A DNA stretch of 64,000 nucleotides from Saccharomonospora xinjiangensis XJ-54 (GTDB taxonomy: Bacteria > Actinomycetota > Actinomycetes > Mycobacteriales > Pseudonocardiaceae). The stretch covers positions 1,651,482 through 1,715,481 of the forward strand of contig NZ_JH636049.1 of NCBI RefSeq assembly GCF_000258175.1, read 5' to 3'. Of this stretch, positions 28,604 through 38,763 are shown one piece after another. The position numbers were made by a program, and so were the translations under genes. The notes beneath the pieces were generated by a model that was not told the DNA's origin, ran no database searches, and saw only the letters and a program-made list of their open reading frames with translations. Positions within the stretch are counted from its first letter, which is position 1. Each line of letters starts with the position of its first letter.

Positions 28604-28676
28604 GTCGTGAAAGCTCCCCACGGCTGTCGGGCGGCGCCCGCTCGCGCGGGGTCGGCGACAGCCTGCCATCCGACGA

Positions 28677-28720
28677 TGCCGGGGCCGAAGGGAGGGATCG
28701 CCCCCACCTCGGCCCCGGCA
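28677..28720 (-). terminator. intra-operon hairpin after the binding-protein gene
   Basis: TGCCGGGGCCGA (28677-28688) pairs with TCGGCCCCGGCA (28709-28720), 12 perfect base pairs. It lies 27 bases past the lipoprotein stop and before the ATPase gene. Such partial terminators often allow more binding protein than membrane components. Confidence 0.65.
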
Positions 28721-28746
28721 CCGCACGGCAGTCGTCGCGTGGTCGG

Positions 28747-29883
28747 TTACGGAGTGGCCGAGACCTTGATCTCGCCTGCCACGATCTGCGCCTTGTAGCC
28801 GTCGAGGATCTCGGTGATGTCGTCCACCTTGCCGCCGGAGGTCGAGTAGCCGACGCCGTCAACCTCGAGGTCGAACCGCTCCGGAAGCGAGTCGAGGTCG
28901 TCCTCGGCCACCGCGCGGATGTAGTCGTAGACAGCCACGTCCACCCGCTTGAGCATCGAGGTCATGATGACGTCCTTGACCTCGGCCACCGTCTTCTGGT
29001 TGTACTGGTCGGAGTCCACACCGATCGCGAGCGCGTCGGCATCCTTGGCCGCCTCGAACACGCCCCTGCCCGAGGCGCCTGCCGCGTGGTAGAGCACGTC
29101 CGCGCCCTTGCCGATCTGCGACTTGCCCACCACGTTGCCCTTGCTCGGGTCGTTGAACCCCGAGATGTCACCGGCGGGGGTCAGGTAATCGACCTCGACC
29201 TTGACCTTGTCGGAGACCGCCTTCGCACCCTGCACGAAGCCGGCCTCGAACTTCTTGATCAGCGGGGTGTCCACGCCGCCGACGAAACCGACGTGGCAGT
29301 TCTCGCTCTTGTAGACGGCGGCCACACCGGCGAGGAAGGAACCCTCCTCCTCGGCGAACACCAGCGGGGTGACGTTCTTCGCCTCGACCGAGTCGTCATC
29401 GACGATGGCGAAGTGGGTGTCGGGGAACTTCGGGGCGACGGCCTTCAGCGCGTCGGCGTACGCGAAGCCGACGGCGATGATCGGGTCGTAGCCCTCCCTC
29501 GCCATCTGCGTGAGCCGCTGCTGCTTGGCGTCCTCGGACTCCGTCCCGGCCGCCGTGCTCTCGGTCGTGTCGGAGACGCCCATCTCCTCGACGGCCTTGT
29601 CCACGCCCGCGGCGGCGGCGTCGTTGAACGACGCGTCGCCACGGCCACCCACGTCGTAGGCGAGCCCGACCTTCAGGTCACTGGCATCGACGTCGGCCGA
29701 CTCCTCGCGCTTCTGGCTGCTGGCCTCGGCCCTGGGCGGCGCGGCTGCCGTGACGCAGTCGCCGCCCGACTCGCCGCCATCACCCGCGGCGCTGTTGTCG
29801 CCGGAGTCCTTGGCACACGCTGCCAACGTCAGCACGCCGGCCATGGCGATAGCCGCCAGCGCCGCACCACGCTTTCGACGCAC
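28747..29883 (-). CDS. BMP-family nucleoside-binding lipoprotein
   Basis: The substrate-binding protein of the importer, anchored outside the membrane. GTG 29883 with GGGAG 7 bases upstream gives 378 residues. The signal peptide (RRKRGAALAAIAMAGVLTLAAC) ends in a lipobox LAAC with the lipidated cysteine near residue 22, followed by a Gly/Ser/Asp linker. The mature part has the Bmp/Med fold: VGLAYDVGGRGDASFND near 80, DPIIAVGFAYADALK, and VDYLTPAGDISGFNDPSKG. Nucleosides are the expected ligands from family knowledge and from cdd and deoA in the same operon. Confidence 0.94.
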   Translation of the reverse strand: MRRKRGAALAAIAMAGVLTLAACAKDSGDNSAAGDGGESGGDCVTAAAPPRAEASSQKREESADVDASDLKVGLAYDVGGRGDASFNDAAAAGVDKAVEEMGVSDTTESTAAGTESEDAKQQRLTQMAREGYDPIIAVGFAYADALKAVAPKFPDTHFAIVDDDSVEAKNVTPLVFAEEEGSFLAGVAAVYKSENCHVGFVGGVDTPLIKKFEAGFVQGAKAVSDKVKVEVDYLTPAGDISGFNDPSKGNVVGKSQIGKGADVLYHAAGASGRGVFEAAKDADALAIGVDSDQYNQKTVAEVKDVIMTSMLKRVDVAVYDYIRAVAEDDLDSLPERFDLEVDGVGYSTSGGKVDDITEILDGYKAQIVAGEIKVSATP

Positions 29884-30376
29884 GGTGTGTCTCCCTTCCC
29901 GCCGTTTTCCCAGCGGAACGCACCTCAAGGAAGTGCCCGGCGCGAATCGGCCGGGCGATTGGCGAACGGTACCGTTCGCGGAAGTGGACGTCACACGGTG
30001 GCCGCCGCGCGTAACCCAAATGTTCACCAGTGGAACTTCTGAGCGACCGCGCCGACACGGACAGTGATAGACCCTGAGGTACTGAATCGGTACCGACCCG
30101 GCCCCGAGGCGGTCACGAACCGGTGAGCGCGTCAAATCCGTGTCTGGTCCATCACAGCGGCCAACCCGAGGTGAAGCCGGGCGTCATGGGCAGGTCTAGC
30201 ATCCAGGAATAACCACGCCCACGCGGCCCTCGGCCCGCGAAGCCGCAGGTCCGCAGGGCAGAGCCCATCAGTGACGTTGGAGGCCGCACACCGATGTCCA
30301 CCACTTGCCGCCCGACGATCGTCGAGCATCGACCACGCCTCCGCGAGGGGCGAGCGCAGACGGGAGGAGTGCGGCC
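29884..30376. other. divergent promoter region between the nucleoside operon and sdh
   Basis: 493 bases without a convincing gene separate the starts of the lipoprotein (leftward) and sdhC (rightward). It contains the 18-bp palindrome at 29962-29979. Promoters for both operons must lie here, but no clear -35/-10 pair can be assigned by eye. Confidence 0.6.
29962..29979. promoter_or_regulatory. perfect 18-bp palindrome GCGAACGGTACCGTTCGC
   Basis: A self-complementary sequence about 80 bases upstream of the BMP lipoprotein start, well placed for an operator of the nucleoside import operon. A half-like GAACGGTACC recurs at 34524-34533. No regulator gene lies beside it. Confidence 0.6.
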
Positions 30377-30814
30377 ATGACAGCGAGCACCGCCGGGGCG
30401 GCTGCGAGTGAGCGGGCAGGCGCCTCACGCCGGAGCGGAACGTTCTACCGAGGCGACCCCGGCATGTGGTCGTGGGTACTGCACCGCATCACCGGTGTCC
30501 TCACGTTCTTCTTCCTGTTCGTCCACGTCCTCGACACCGCGCTCGTCCGGGTTTCGCCGAACACCTACGACGCGATCATCGAGACCTACAAGACCCCGCT
30601 GGTCAACCTCATGGAGGTCGGCCTCGTCGGAGCGGTCCTGTTCCACGCACTGAACGGCATCCGGATCATTCTGGTCGATTTCTGGGAGAAGGGCGCCAGG
30701 TACCAGCGCGTCATGCTCTGGTCGATCCTCGGTGTCTGGGTGCTCGTGATGATCCCCGGCACCTACTTCATGCTCGAACGCACCGTGAGTGAGCTGCTCG
30801 GAGGCGGCAACTGA
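30377..30814 (+). CDS. sdhC: succinate dehydrogenase cytochrome b556 subunit
   Basis: Membrane anchor of complex II that helps bind haem and quinone. ATG 30377 has GGGAGGAG 8 bases upstream, giving 145 residues. After GTFYRGDPGMWSWVLHRITG, which carries the conserved S/H-R quinone-site pattern, there are three hydrophobic segments; the His of LFVHVLDTAL is the likely haem ligand. Its stop overlaps the sdhD start by one base. First gene of sdhCDAB. Confidence 0.93.
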   Translation: MTASTAGAAASERAGASRRSGTFYRGDPGMWSWVLHRITGVLTFFFLFVHVLDTALVRVSPNTYDAIIETYKTPLVNLMEVGLVGAVLFHALNGIRIILVDFWEKGARYQRVMLWSILGVWVLVMIPGTYFMLERTVSELLGGGN

Positions 30815-31230
30815 TGGCTGAGACACTCAACCTCGACAAGCCGCGTTCGCCCCGCAGGCCCGCGGCGCGGCGGAGCAACTTCGAGCTCTACAGCTGGCTG
30901 TTCATGCGCATGTCCGGCCTGCTGCTCATCGTTCTGGTGCTCGGCCACCTCTTCATCATGAACATCCTCGACGGGGGTGTTCACCGGATCAACTTCGCGT
31001 TCGTCGCCGGTCGCTGGTCGTCGCCCTTCTGGCAGTTCTGGGACCTCGCCATGCTGTGGCTGGCGATGATCCACGGCGGCAACGGCCTCCGCACGATCAT
31101 CGACGACTACGCGCGCAGGGACGCCACCCGCTTCTGGCTGAAGATGGTGCTCTACCTGGCCGTGGTCGTGATCGTGCTGCTCGGCACCCTGGTGATCTTC
31201 ACCTTCGATCCGAACATCCCGGCCGACTGA
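30814..31230 (+). CDS. sdhD: succinate dehydrogenase hydrophobic membrane anchor
   Basis: The second membrane anchor of complex II, 138 residues, with ATG overlapping the sdhC stop (TGATG). Three transmembrane segments follow a basic N-terminus (RSPRRPAARRSNFELYSW). His residues in LVLGHLFIMN and AMIHGGNGLR are candidates for haem binding. Together with SdhC it attaches SdhAB to the membrane and passes electrons to menaquinone. Confidence 0.92.
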   Translation: MAETLNLDKPRSPRRPAARRSNFELYSWLFMRMSGLLLIVLVLGHLFIMNILDGGVHRINFAFVAGRWSSPFWQFWDLAMLWLAMIHGGNGLRTIIDDYARRDATRFWLKMVLYLAVVVIVLLGTLVIFTFDPNIPAD

Positions 31231-31258
31231 CCCCACCACACGGAAAGCGACGCTTGAC

Positions 31259-33055
<1,797 letters not shown>

Positions 33056-33056
33056 T

Positions 33057-33836
33057 ATGACTGCCACGGTTTCCGAGGGAGCCCACGACACCTCGCAGAT
33101 TCCCGCACCGGAGGGTTCGGTCACCGTCACGGTGAAGATCCTGCGGTTCAACCCGGAGGTTGACTCCGAGCCGCACTGGGAGTCCTACGACGTCCCCGCG
33201 CTGCCCACCGACCGCGTGCTGAACCTGCTGTTCAACGTCAAGAACTATGTGGACGGCACGCTGGCGTTCCGGCGCTCCTGCGCCCACGGCATCTGCGGTT
33301 CGGACGCCATGCAGATCAACGGCGTGAACCGCCTCGCGTGCAAGGTCCTGGTGAAGGACCTGCTCGCGAAGGAGGGCAAGCCCACCACGATCACCATCGC
33401 GCCGATCAAGGGCCTGCCGACGATGAAGGACCTCTACGTCGATATGGAGCCCTTCTTCGAGGCCTACCGTGCGGTGAAGCCCTACCTCATCGCCTACGGC
33501 AACGAGCCCACCCGCGAGCGTGTCCAGTCGCCCGCCGACAGGGAGCGGTTCGACGACACCACCAAGTGCATCCTGTGCGCGGCGTGCACGTCGTCGTGCC
33601 CCGTGTACTGGGCCGACGGGTCCTACTTCGGCCCCGCGGCGATCGTCAACGCCCACCGGTTCATCTTCGACTCCCGTGACGAGGGTGCCGAGGAGCGGCT
33701 CGACATCCTCAACGACGCCGAGGGCGTGTGGCGCTGCCGCACGACGTTCAACTGCACCGACGCCTGCCCTCGCGGCATCCAGGTGACCAAGGCGATCCAG
33801 GAGGTCAAGCGCGCGCTGCTGTTCAAGCGCGTGTGA
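33057..33836 (+). CDS. sdhB: succinate dehydrogenase iron-sulfur subunit
   Basis: Carries electrons from SdhA to the quinone site through three Fe-S clusters; 259 residues. The [2Fe-2S] ligands are Cys75, Cys80, Asp83 and Cys95 (CAHGICGSD ... LAC), the same Cys/Asp pattern as in the E. coli protein. CILCAACTSSCP and later CRTTFNCTDACPRG hold the [4Fe-4S] and [3Fe-4S] clusters. ATG 33057 lies one base after the sdhA stop. The operon ends here with a strong terminator. Confidence 0.97.
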   Translation: MTATVSEGAHDTSQIPAPEGSVTVTVKILRFNPEVDSEPHWESYDVPALPTDRVLNLLFNVKNYVDGTLAFRRSCAHGICGSDAMQINGVNRLACKVLVKDLLAKEGKPTTITIAPIKGLPTMKDLYVDMEPFFEAYRAVKPYLIAYGNEPTRERVQSPADRERFDDTTKCILCAACTSSCPVYWADGSYFGPAAIVNAHRFIFDSRDEGAEERLDILNDAEGVWRCRTTFNCTDACPRGIQVTKAIQEVKRALLFKRV

Positions 33837-33855
33837 CCGAGCAGGAACCTGACGG

Positions 33856-33904
33856 CGGACGGCCATCCACCGGGGGCGACCCGGAGGGTGGCCGTCCGTT
33901 TTCT
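33856..33904 (+). terminator. Rho-independent terminator of sdhCDAB
   Basis: CGGACGGCCA (33856-33865) pairs with TGGCCGTCCG (33889-33898), followed by TTTTCT. Inner bases (ACCGGG..CCCGG) can extend the stem. Confidence 0.9.
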
Positions 33905-33978
33905 AGCGTTGTGTGGTGCGGATTCGCTGACGACCTTCGTCGGTCTGCTCGCACAGCAGAATCCTTTCCTCGACTGGG

Positions 33979-34386
33979 ATGTCGCCGAACGCTACAGCGC
34001 TGGAACCCACATCACCGGGGACGGTTCGATTCGATGAGGCATGGGCAGCAGCCGAGCGGATCGCCGACGATGCGGCTCAACGCGGGGCAGACGTCGTTCT
34101 CGTCCGCGACATTCTCGGCCGTGCCTCCCTGATCGTGGACACAGCTGGTCCTCAGGTGTCTCTCGACGATCTCGCCCGACAACTCGCAGCCGCAGCGGGC
34201 CCGTTCACAGGGCCGGCTCCCGTCCGCAGGGCGAGCGAACTGTTCGCGCCTGCTTCGATTCTCGACTCGACGGAGTCGGTGGTTCGAAGGGAGCGGACGG
34301 ACACGCACGGACGTTTGGCCGTTCTCGACAACCGCATCGCCTTCGACATCGGCCGCAAGGGTGGCGTTCCCCGGGTGAAAAGCTGA
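33979..34386 (+). CDS. hypothetical protein, 135 residues
   Basis: A small soluble protein without signal peptide or membrane segment (FDEAWAAAERIADDAAQRGAD ... SLDDLARQLAAAAG). The N-terminal 75 residues look helical and acidic; the end (FDIGRKGGVPRVKS) is basic. The start ATG 33979 has only a weak ribosome site. No family is recognised. It is separated from the following secreted-protein genes by 243 bases that include a strong inverted repeat. Confidence 0.6.
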   Translation: MSPNATALEPTSPGTVRFDEAWAAAERIADDAAQRGADVVLVRDILGRASLIVDTAGPQVSLDDLARQLAAAAGPFTGPAPVRRASELFAPASILDSTESVVRRERTDTHGRLAVLDNRIAFDIGRKGGVPRVKS

Positions 34387-34549
34387 GAACCTGTTCAGCA
34401 CCCCCACCTCGGGCAACGGTTCTCGACGTTCCGGATGCCGGGACACTGTCATAGACCCCCGGCAATGTCTGCCCAGGTTCAACCCGATCGGACGTCGCGT
34501 TCGCATTTCTCCGGGAATACCGTCGAACGGTACCGCCGAGCACCTCTCG

Positions 34550-34582
34550 TGATCATTTTTCGAGTGAATCGGAAAATGATCA
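34550..34582. promoter_or_regulatory. inverted repeat TGATCATTTT-13-AAAATGATCA
   Basis: Perfect 10-bp A/T-rich arms at 34550-34559 and 34573-34582 in an otherwise G/C-rich genome, 48 bases upstream of the secreted-protein gene at 34630. Size and spacing suit a dimeric repressor site; a transcript hairpin is the alternative. Confidence 0.6.
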
Positions 34583-34629
34583 GACCGGGTGTTCTTCCGA
34601 CAGCTTTCCATCGCGGATGGAGTATCTCG

Positions 34630-35142
34630 ATGCCTGAAAGGCACTTACCTCTCAAGTGTGCGGCGACTGCGGCAGCAGTGTTGATGTCCGCCGCCCTGAC
34701 GCAGGGGTCTGCGTTCGCCGCGCCGCAGACGGAGCAGCCGCCGCCACCGCCGGAACAGGAGTTGACACCGGCTCCGGACCAATCCGGCTCGATTTTCGCC
34801 AACCCCGCCAATTGCAGGGGAAAGACCAACTCCCCCCACAGATCGACTCACGTCCCGAACTCGGTGAACGTCACGGCGAGCACGACGTGCGACTATGCCG
34901 TCGAACGCGTCATGGTTGACGTGAAACTGTATTCGTCCCGATGGTACGGGTGGGAGCTCGCGGAGAATCCTCCCGGCCCGAAGAATCGTTACGGTGTCCG
35001 TAGCGTTTCGAACAACCATGCCGACTACGACTGCGCGGGCGTTCACGACTACCTCGGCCAGTCCTACCACGAGAGCGTCATCGCGGGCGAGGTGTACTCC
35101 GCCACCACGTCGAGAAGGACCGATGGGATCAGCTGCGCCTGA
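34630..35142 (+). CDS. secreted hypothetical protein with four cysteines
   Basis: A 170-residue exported protein. ATG 34630 has GGAG 9 bases upstream. The signal peptide covers about residues 1-33 (PERHLPLKCAATAAAVLMSAALTQGSAFA), then a Pro/Glu-rich spacer (PPPPPEQELTPAP). The mature domain has four cysteines (NCRGKT, TTCDYA, DYDCAG, ISCA) that could form two disulfides. No enzyme motif is seen. It overlaps the next gene by 20 bases and heads a three-gene operon. Confidence 0.75.
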   Translation: MPERHLPLKCAATAAAVLMSAALTQGSAFAAPQTEQPPPPPEQELTPAPDQSGSIFANPANCRGKTNSPHRSTHVPNSVNVTASTTCDYAVERVMVDVKLYSSRWYGWELAENPPGPKNRYGVRSVSNNHADYDCAGVHDYLGQSYHESVIAGEVYSATTSRRTDGISCA

Positions 35143-35815
35143 CGGCCAGGACGGCGGATCGTCCCCGGTGGGCCGGGTTGCGGGACGGCGCAGCCCGGCG
35201 ACGTCCGTACTGCGGCGCTCCGCTGCGAGGCTGGCCGTCGCCGGGCTGTTTTTGACGGTCGCGTCGTGTGCCACGGAAACCTCCGGCGACACCGCTGAAA
35301 ACCCGGAAACACGGCTGTCCGGAAAGGTCCTCACCCCGGCGAAGCAGCCTCCGGGGAACATTCCCGAGGTGCGCTTCCTGACGCCCGAGGCAAAGACACC
35401 CGGGAGCCTCGTCTACGCCGACTGGATCACGGCGGAGACGGCGATGAGGAAAGCACCGGACGACGTTGGGGGCGCTCCCGAGGTCCGGGTTCCCGGAAAC
35501 GGAAGGATAACGCTGGAAATCGACACGAACGTTGCACCGGGCTATGCCGAGGTCATCACGTATACGAATCGTGGCAGTAATGGAATTCCGCGAGGGCAGC
35601 TGGAACGACTCACCTGTGAACCAGCACCCCGAGCCGGCCGGTGTGTGCTGAACGTCCATTCGGACCGGTCAACGGCGGAATTCACTGCCCACCATCCGGC
35701 CGCGGTGTTGGTCTTCTACGCCAGTTGGGTGGCGCCGAGTGCCGACAGAGTCGATGGAGAAGTCCGGCTTCCTCCGGAAGTCTCGGCATCGTGGGCCTTT
35801 CTCGTGGGACCATGA
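35123..35815 (+). CDS. putative lipoprotein of unknown function
   Basis: A 230-residue protein starting at ATG 35123 with AGAAGGA upstream, inside the end of the previous gene. A 35-residue polar, basic N-terminus precedes a hydrophobic stretch ending in a lipobox (TVASC, Cys about residue 49), so a lipid anchor is likely although the N-region is unusually long. The mature part is beta-rich (VPGNGRITLEIDTNV) and ends with ASWVAPSADRV. No known domain is recognised. Confidence 0.7.
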   Translation: MGSAAPDGQDGGSSPVGRVAGRRSPATSVLRRSAARLAVAGLFLTVASCATETSGDTAENPETRLSGKVLTPAKQPPGNIPEVRFLTPEAKTPGSLVYADWITAETAMRKAPDDVGGAPEVRVPGNGRITLEIDTNVAPGYAEVITYTNRGSNGIPRGQLERLTCEPAPRAGRCVLNVHSDRSTAEFTAHHPAAVLVFYASWVAPSADRVDGEVRLPPEVSASWAFLVGP

Positions 35816-35840
35816 ATCCGGTCTCGCGCGAGGAGGACGG

Positions 35841-36554
35841 ATGACGTCTCTTGGTTCGGTCTTCGCTTCGATGATGGACGCTCATCGGCGCGCACAGCGA
35901 TGTGCCGTGAGAGTGCGAAGCCATTACGACAGGGAGTATCTCCGCGCGCTCCGTCGTGCGGACGAGCAGCAGGACTCGGCCTCGCTCCGGTCCTCCGGCC
36001 CGAACGCGGCCTCCCCCGGCGATGCGCCGCACGTGACCGACATCCGGGTACTGATCGACGGTGCTGACCGGTGGAGGGTCGAGACCAGGGCCGCCGACGG
36101 CACAACACACTCCGTCGAGGGCTGTGACGGCACCCGCCGATGGATCCTCCAGGACGGCGTCGTGCGCGACTCGTACGAGTCGGTGGGAGGAGAGCGCCGA
36201 CGTCTCCCTGTGGAAACCGTGTGGGCAGCCAACCGCGCCAGGACCGCGCGGGAAGTGCTCGATCCCGCACTGGTGCTGCCCTCGATCGGCATCACGTCGG
36301 TGTCCGGCGTCGAGAGCCGGTTCGGGCCGGCAACGGAGTTGACCTGCACTCCCCGGTCCACGGATATCACCGAGTCCGCGATGGTCAGCCCCCTGGCGAA
36401 CTCGGTCTACCTCGACGTCCTCACCGACAGTGGCTTCCTCGTCTCGGCGCGCAATGTGGACGAGGCTGGCTCGACCTTGGTGGCGCACGACGTCATCGAA
36501 CTCGACGTGTCGCCCCGGTTCGGCCCTGCCGACTTCACACCACCCGCGAGGTGA
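35841..36554 (+). CDS. hypothetical protein, possibly LolA/RseB-like
   Basis: A 237-residue protein; ATG 35841 is preceded by AGGAGGACGG. The pattern VTDIRVLIDGADRWRVETRA, then DGTRRWILQDGVV and STLVAHDVIELDV resembles the lipoprotein-binding LolA/RseB fold, where short beta strands carry conserved Trp and Arg, but the likeness is weak. There is no signal peptide from the chosen start, which argues against a periplasmic carrier role. It is 25 bases downstream of the lipoprotein gene, so it is probably co-transcribed. Confidence 0.65.
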   Translation: MTSLGSVFASMMDAHRRAQRCAVRVRSHYDREYLRALRRADEQQDSASLRSSGPNAASPGDAPHVTDIRVLIDGADRWRVETRAADGTTHSVEGCDGTRRWILQDGVVRDSYESVGGERRRLPVETVWAANRARTAREVLDPALVLPSIGITSVSGVESRFGPATELTCTPRSTDITESAMVSPLANSVYLDVLTDSGFLVSARNVDEAGSTLVAHDVIELDVSPRFGPADFTPPAR

Positions 36555-36684
36555 TCACACCAGCCGCCAGCGACATCAACACACCGAAGCCGGCTTCTCG
36601 GCCTCCGATCACCCTGCGGCGGACAGGCGACGGGATCGCACCGTCCTGGCATCGTGAGCCGGACAGACCGATGTGTTGGGGATC

Positions 36685-37131
36685 TCAGGGCCGATCCGCG
36701 CAGGCCGCCTTGGCTTCTCGCATGGCCTTGTCGAACTCGGGGCCGGAGGCTTCGAACGTCGAGTGGAACACGTGCAGTGGCTTCTCCAGCGCCGAGGCGA
36801 ACTCCCTGTAGGACGAGTCCACTTCGGCCGCCGCCTTCGCGAGGCCCGACGCCGCCCCCCACCGGTACAGGCCGGAGGAGTCCTCCTCCGTGATCCTGGG
36901 CGCCCTCGCCACGATTTCGCATGCCATCGCGGCATCCGCCTCGGCCCCGTCGCTCGAACCCGAGGTGAGCCACCATGCTCCCCCGACGCAGGCCCCGCCC
37001 AGCACGAGACCGGCCACCGCTGCCAGCACAACGGCACCTCGACGCGGCGAGGCGGGCGCCGCCTGCTGCTGCGGCGACTGCCCTGGAGGGATCGGGCCGG
37101 GCGCTTGCGGTTGGTTCACGGGCTGGCTCAT
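36685..37131 (-). CDS. membrane-anchored hypothetical protein
   Basis: 148 residues: a Pro/Gln-rich cytosolic N-terminus (1-30), one transmembrane helix at about 32-56 (GAVVLAAVAGLVLGGACVGG) and a helical extracytoplasmic domain with two cysteines (AMACEIV and KAACADRP at the C-terminus) that may form a disulfide. No family is recognised. It lies 45 bases after the SCO4848-like gene on the same strand and converges on the gene at 35841. Confidence 0.75.
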   Translation of the reverse strand: MSQPVNQPQAPGPIPPGQSPQQQAAPASPRRGAVVLAAVAGLVLGGACVGGAWWLTSGSSDGAEADAAMACEIVARAPRITEEDSSGLYRWGAASGLAKAAAEVDSSYREFASALEKPLHVFHSTFEASGPEFDKAMREAKAACADRP

Positions 37132-37176
37132 GACCGTGGGACGCCTGAATGGGGCGACTGGTTCCTCACAGCGTTC

Positions 37177-37437
37177 TCACACCGCCTGGTCGGACCGGTC
37201 GTCCGACCCGCGCCGCGAGGCGCGCAGACCACGCCAGCCGATGATCCCGATCACGGTCCCCAGCACGAAGGACGTGACGGTGAGCAGTGCGTGGACGACG
37301 AAGAACGCCGTGGGCGAACCGTCGGGATTCCAGGCGTTGTCACTGTTCCACAGGTTGCGCGCGAAAGTGATCCAGATTACCCACGACCATACGCCGAAAG
37401 CAGTGAGAAACAGCGCCGTACGGCGGGACATTCGCAT
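37177..37437 (-). CDS. SCO4848-type small membrane protein
   Basis: 86 residues from ATG 37437 (MRMSRRTALFLTAFGVWSW), with two transmembrane helices (about 7-26 and 45-68) and a charged tail. The sequence SRR..LFLxAFGVWSWxIWxTFxxNLW is characteristic of the actinobacterial SCO4848 family, which sits next to a D,D-carboxypeptidase gene in Streptomyces as it does here. Function unknown. Only 41 bases separate its start from the divergent carboxypeptidase start, so the promoters overlap. Confidence 0.8.
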   Translation of the reverse strand: MRMSRRTALFLTAFGVWSWVIWITFARNLWNSDNAWNPDGSPTAFFVVHALLTVTSFVLGTVIGIIGWRGLRASRRGSDDRSDQAV

Positions 37438-37478
37438 GTGGCCAGTATCCCCGCCCGCACTCCCGTTAGCCTGCACGG

Positions 37479-38759
37479 GTGCGCAGCACCACTCGGATCC
37501 GGATCGTTCTCGCCGCCGTCCTCACGGCCGCTCTCACGTTGCCCGCCACGCTCGTGGGGGCGCCCCCACGCGAAGCATCGGCGGCAGTGACACCACAGGC
37601 GGCAGTGGCACCACAGGCAGCGCAGCCCTCGACCTCCTGTCCCAACCGCACCCTCCCACCGCCTCCCGTGGACACGTCGGAGAAGCCGCCTCCCGGGGAG
37701 GCGTCCCCCGCGCCGCTTCCCGTGCCGGAGAACCCGGCAGGCGGCGACCGGATGGCCGAATGCGGCATCGTCGTCCCACCCAGCAGCCCCGAACCGCCAC
37801 AGGACATCACCGCGGCCGCGTGGCTGGTGCAGGACCTCGACACCGGTGAGGTGCTCGCGGCGAAAGACCCGCACGCGAGGCACCGGCCCGCCTCCCTGAT
37901 CAAGACCCTGCTCGCGCTGGTGGTGCTGGAGGAACTGCGGCCGGACCACGTCGTGGTGGCTACCAAGGCCGACGCCGAGCAGGAATGCACCTGTGTGGGC
38001 ATCGTCGCGGGCGGCGAGTACCGGGTGGACGACCTCGTCAACGCGCTGCTCATGCGCTCGGGCAACGACGTCGCGCACGCACTGGCCACGGCACTCGGCG
38101 GCACCGACGTGGCCGTGGAGAAGATGAACGCCCTCGCCGAATGGCTCGGCGCCGCCGACACGAGGGCCGCGACCCCGTCCGGACTCGACGGCCCCGGCAT
38201 GATGACCTCGGCCTACGACATGAGCCTGGTGTTCCGCCACGCCATGCAGCAGCCCGGATACGCCGAGGCCGTGGGCATGAGGGAGATGCGGTTCCCCGGC
38301 GGGCTCAACCAGCCGGACTTCCCCATCTACAACGACAACCCGCTGTGGCCGACGTACGACGGCTTCCTCGGGGGCAAGACCGGGTTCACCGACGACGCCC
38401 GCCACACCTACGCCGGGGCCGCCGAGCGGGACGGCAGGCGGCTCGGTGTGGTGATGTTGCGTGCCGAGCAGGAACCCGCCCGCGTCGCCGATCAGGCCGC
38501 CCGGCTCCTCGACTACGGGTTCACGCTCGCCGCGGCGGGCAGCGAGGCGGTGGGCACCGTCACCAGCGCACCGGTCACGGGCGAGCTGGCCGAGGGTGAG
38601 GCCTCCGAGGGCGAACTGTCGTTCGCGGGTGTCACGGACACGCCATCCGACGATCCGTTCGGCACCACAGGCTGGATCGTGACGCTGTTCGTGACCCTGC
38701 TCGTGATCGCCGGTCTGCTGGTGGGGCACCGCAAGGGCATGCTCCGCAGGCCCGACTGA
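37479..38759 (+). CDS. D-alanyl-D-alanine carboxypeptidase (PBP, S11 family)
   Basis: Trims the terminal D-Ala from peptidoglycan stem peptides outside the membrane. GTG 37479; 426 residues. Signal peptide 1-34, a Pro/Ala-rich spacer to about 110, then the S11 domain: Ser139-x-x-Lys142 (SLIK), SGN near 194 (MRSGNDVAH) and KTG near 300 (GGKTGFTDDA). A C-terminal transmembrane helix (WIVTLFVTLLVIAGLLVG) with a basic tail anchors it. All catalytic motifs are intact. It converges on the MFS gene with a 4-base gap. Confidence 0.93.
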   Translation: MRSTTRIRIVLAAVLTAALTLPATLVGAPPREASAAVTPQAAVAPQAAQPSTSCPNRTLPPPPVDTSEKPPPGEASPAPLPVPENPAGGDRMAECGIVVPPSSPEPPQDITAAAWLVQDLDTGEVLAAKDPHARHRPASLIKTLLALVVLEELRPDHVVVATKADAEQECTCVGIVAGGEYRVDDLVNALLMRSGNDVAHALATALGGTDVAVEKMNALAEWLGAADTRAATPSGLDGPGMMTSAYDMSLVFRHAMQQPGYAEAVGMREMRFPGGLNQPDFPIYNDNPLWPTYDGFLGGKTGFTDDARHTYAGAAERDGRRLGVVMLRAEQEPARVADQAARLLDYGFTLAAAGSEAVGTVTSAPVTGELAEGEASEGELSFAGVTDTPSDDPFGTTGWIVTLFVTLLVIAGLLVGHRKGMLRRPD

Positions 38760-38763
38760 CCGC

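Noticed and set aside
29884..30376. Riboswitch or small gene upstream of sdhC
   Set aside because: No recognised riboswitch core and no frame with a ribosome site; the region is better explained as a divergent promoter.
34524..34533. Second copy of the nucleoside-operon palindrome
   Set aside because: Only one half (GAACGGTACC) matches; the other half is CGCC instead of GTTC, so a functional site is doubtful.
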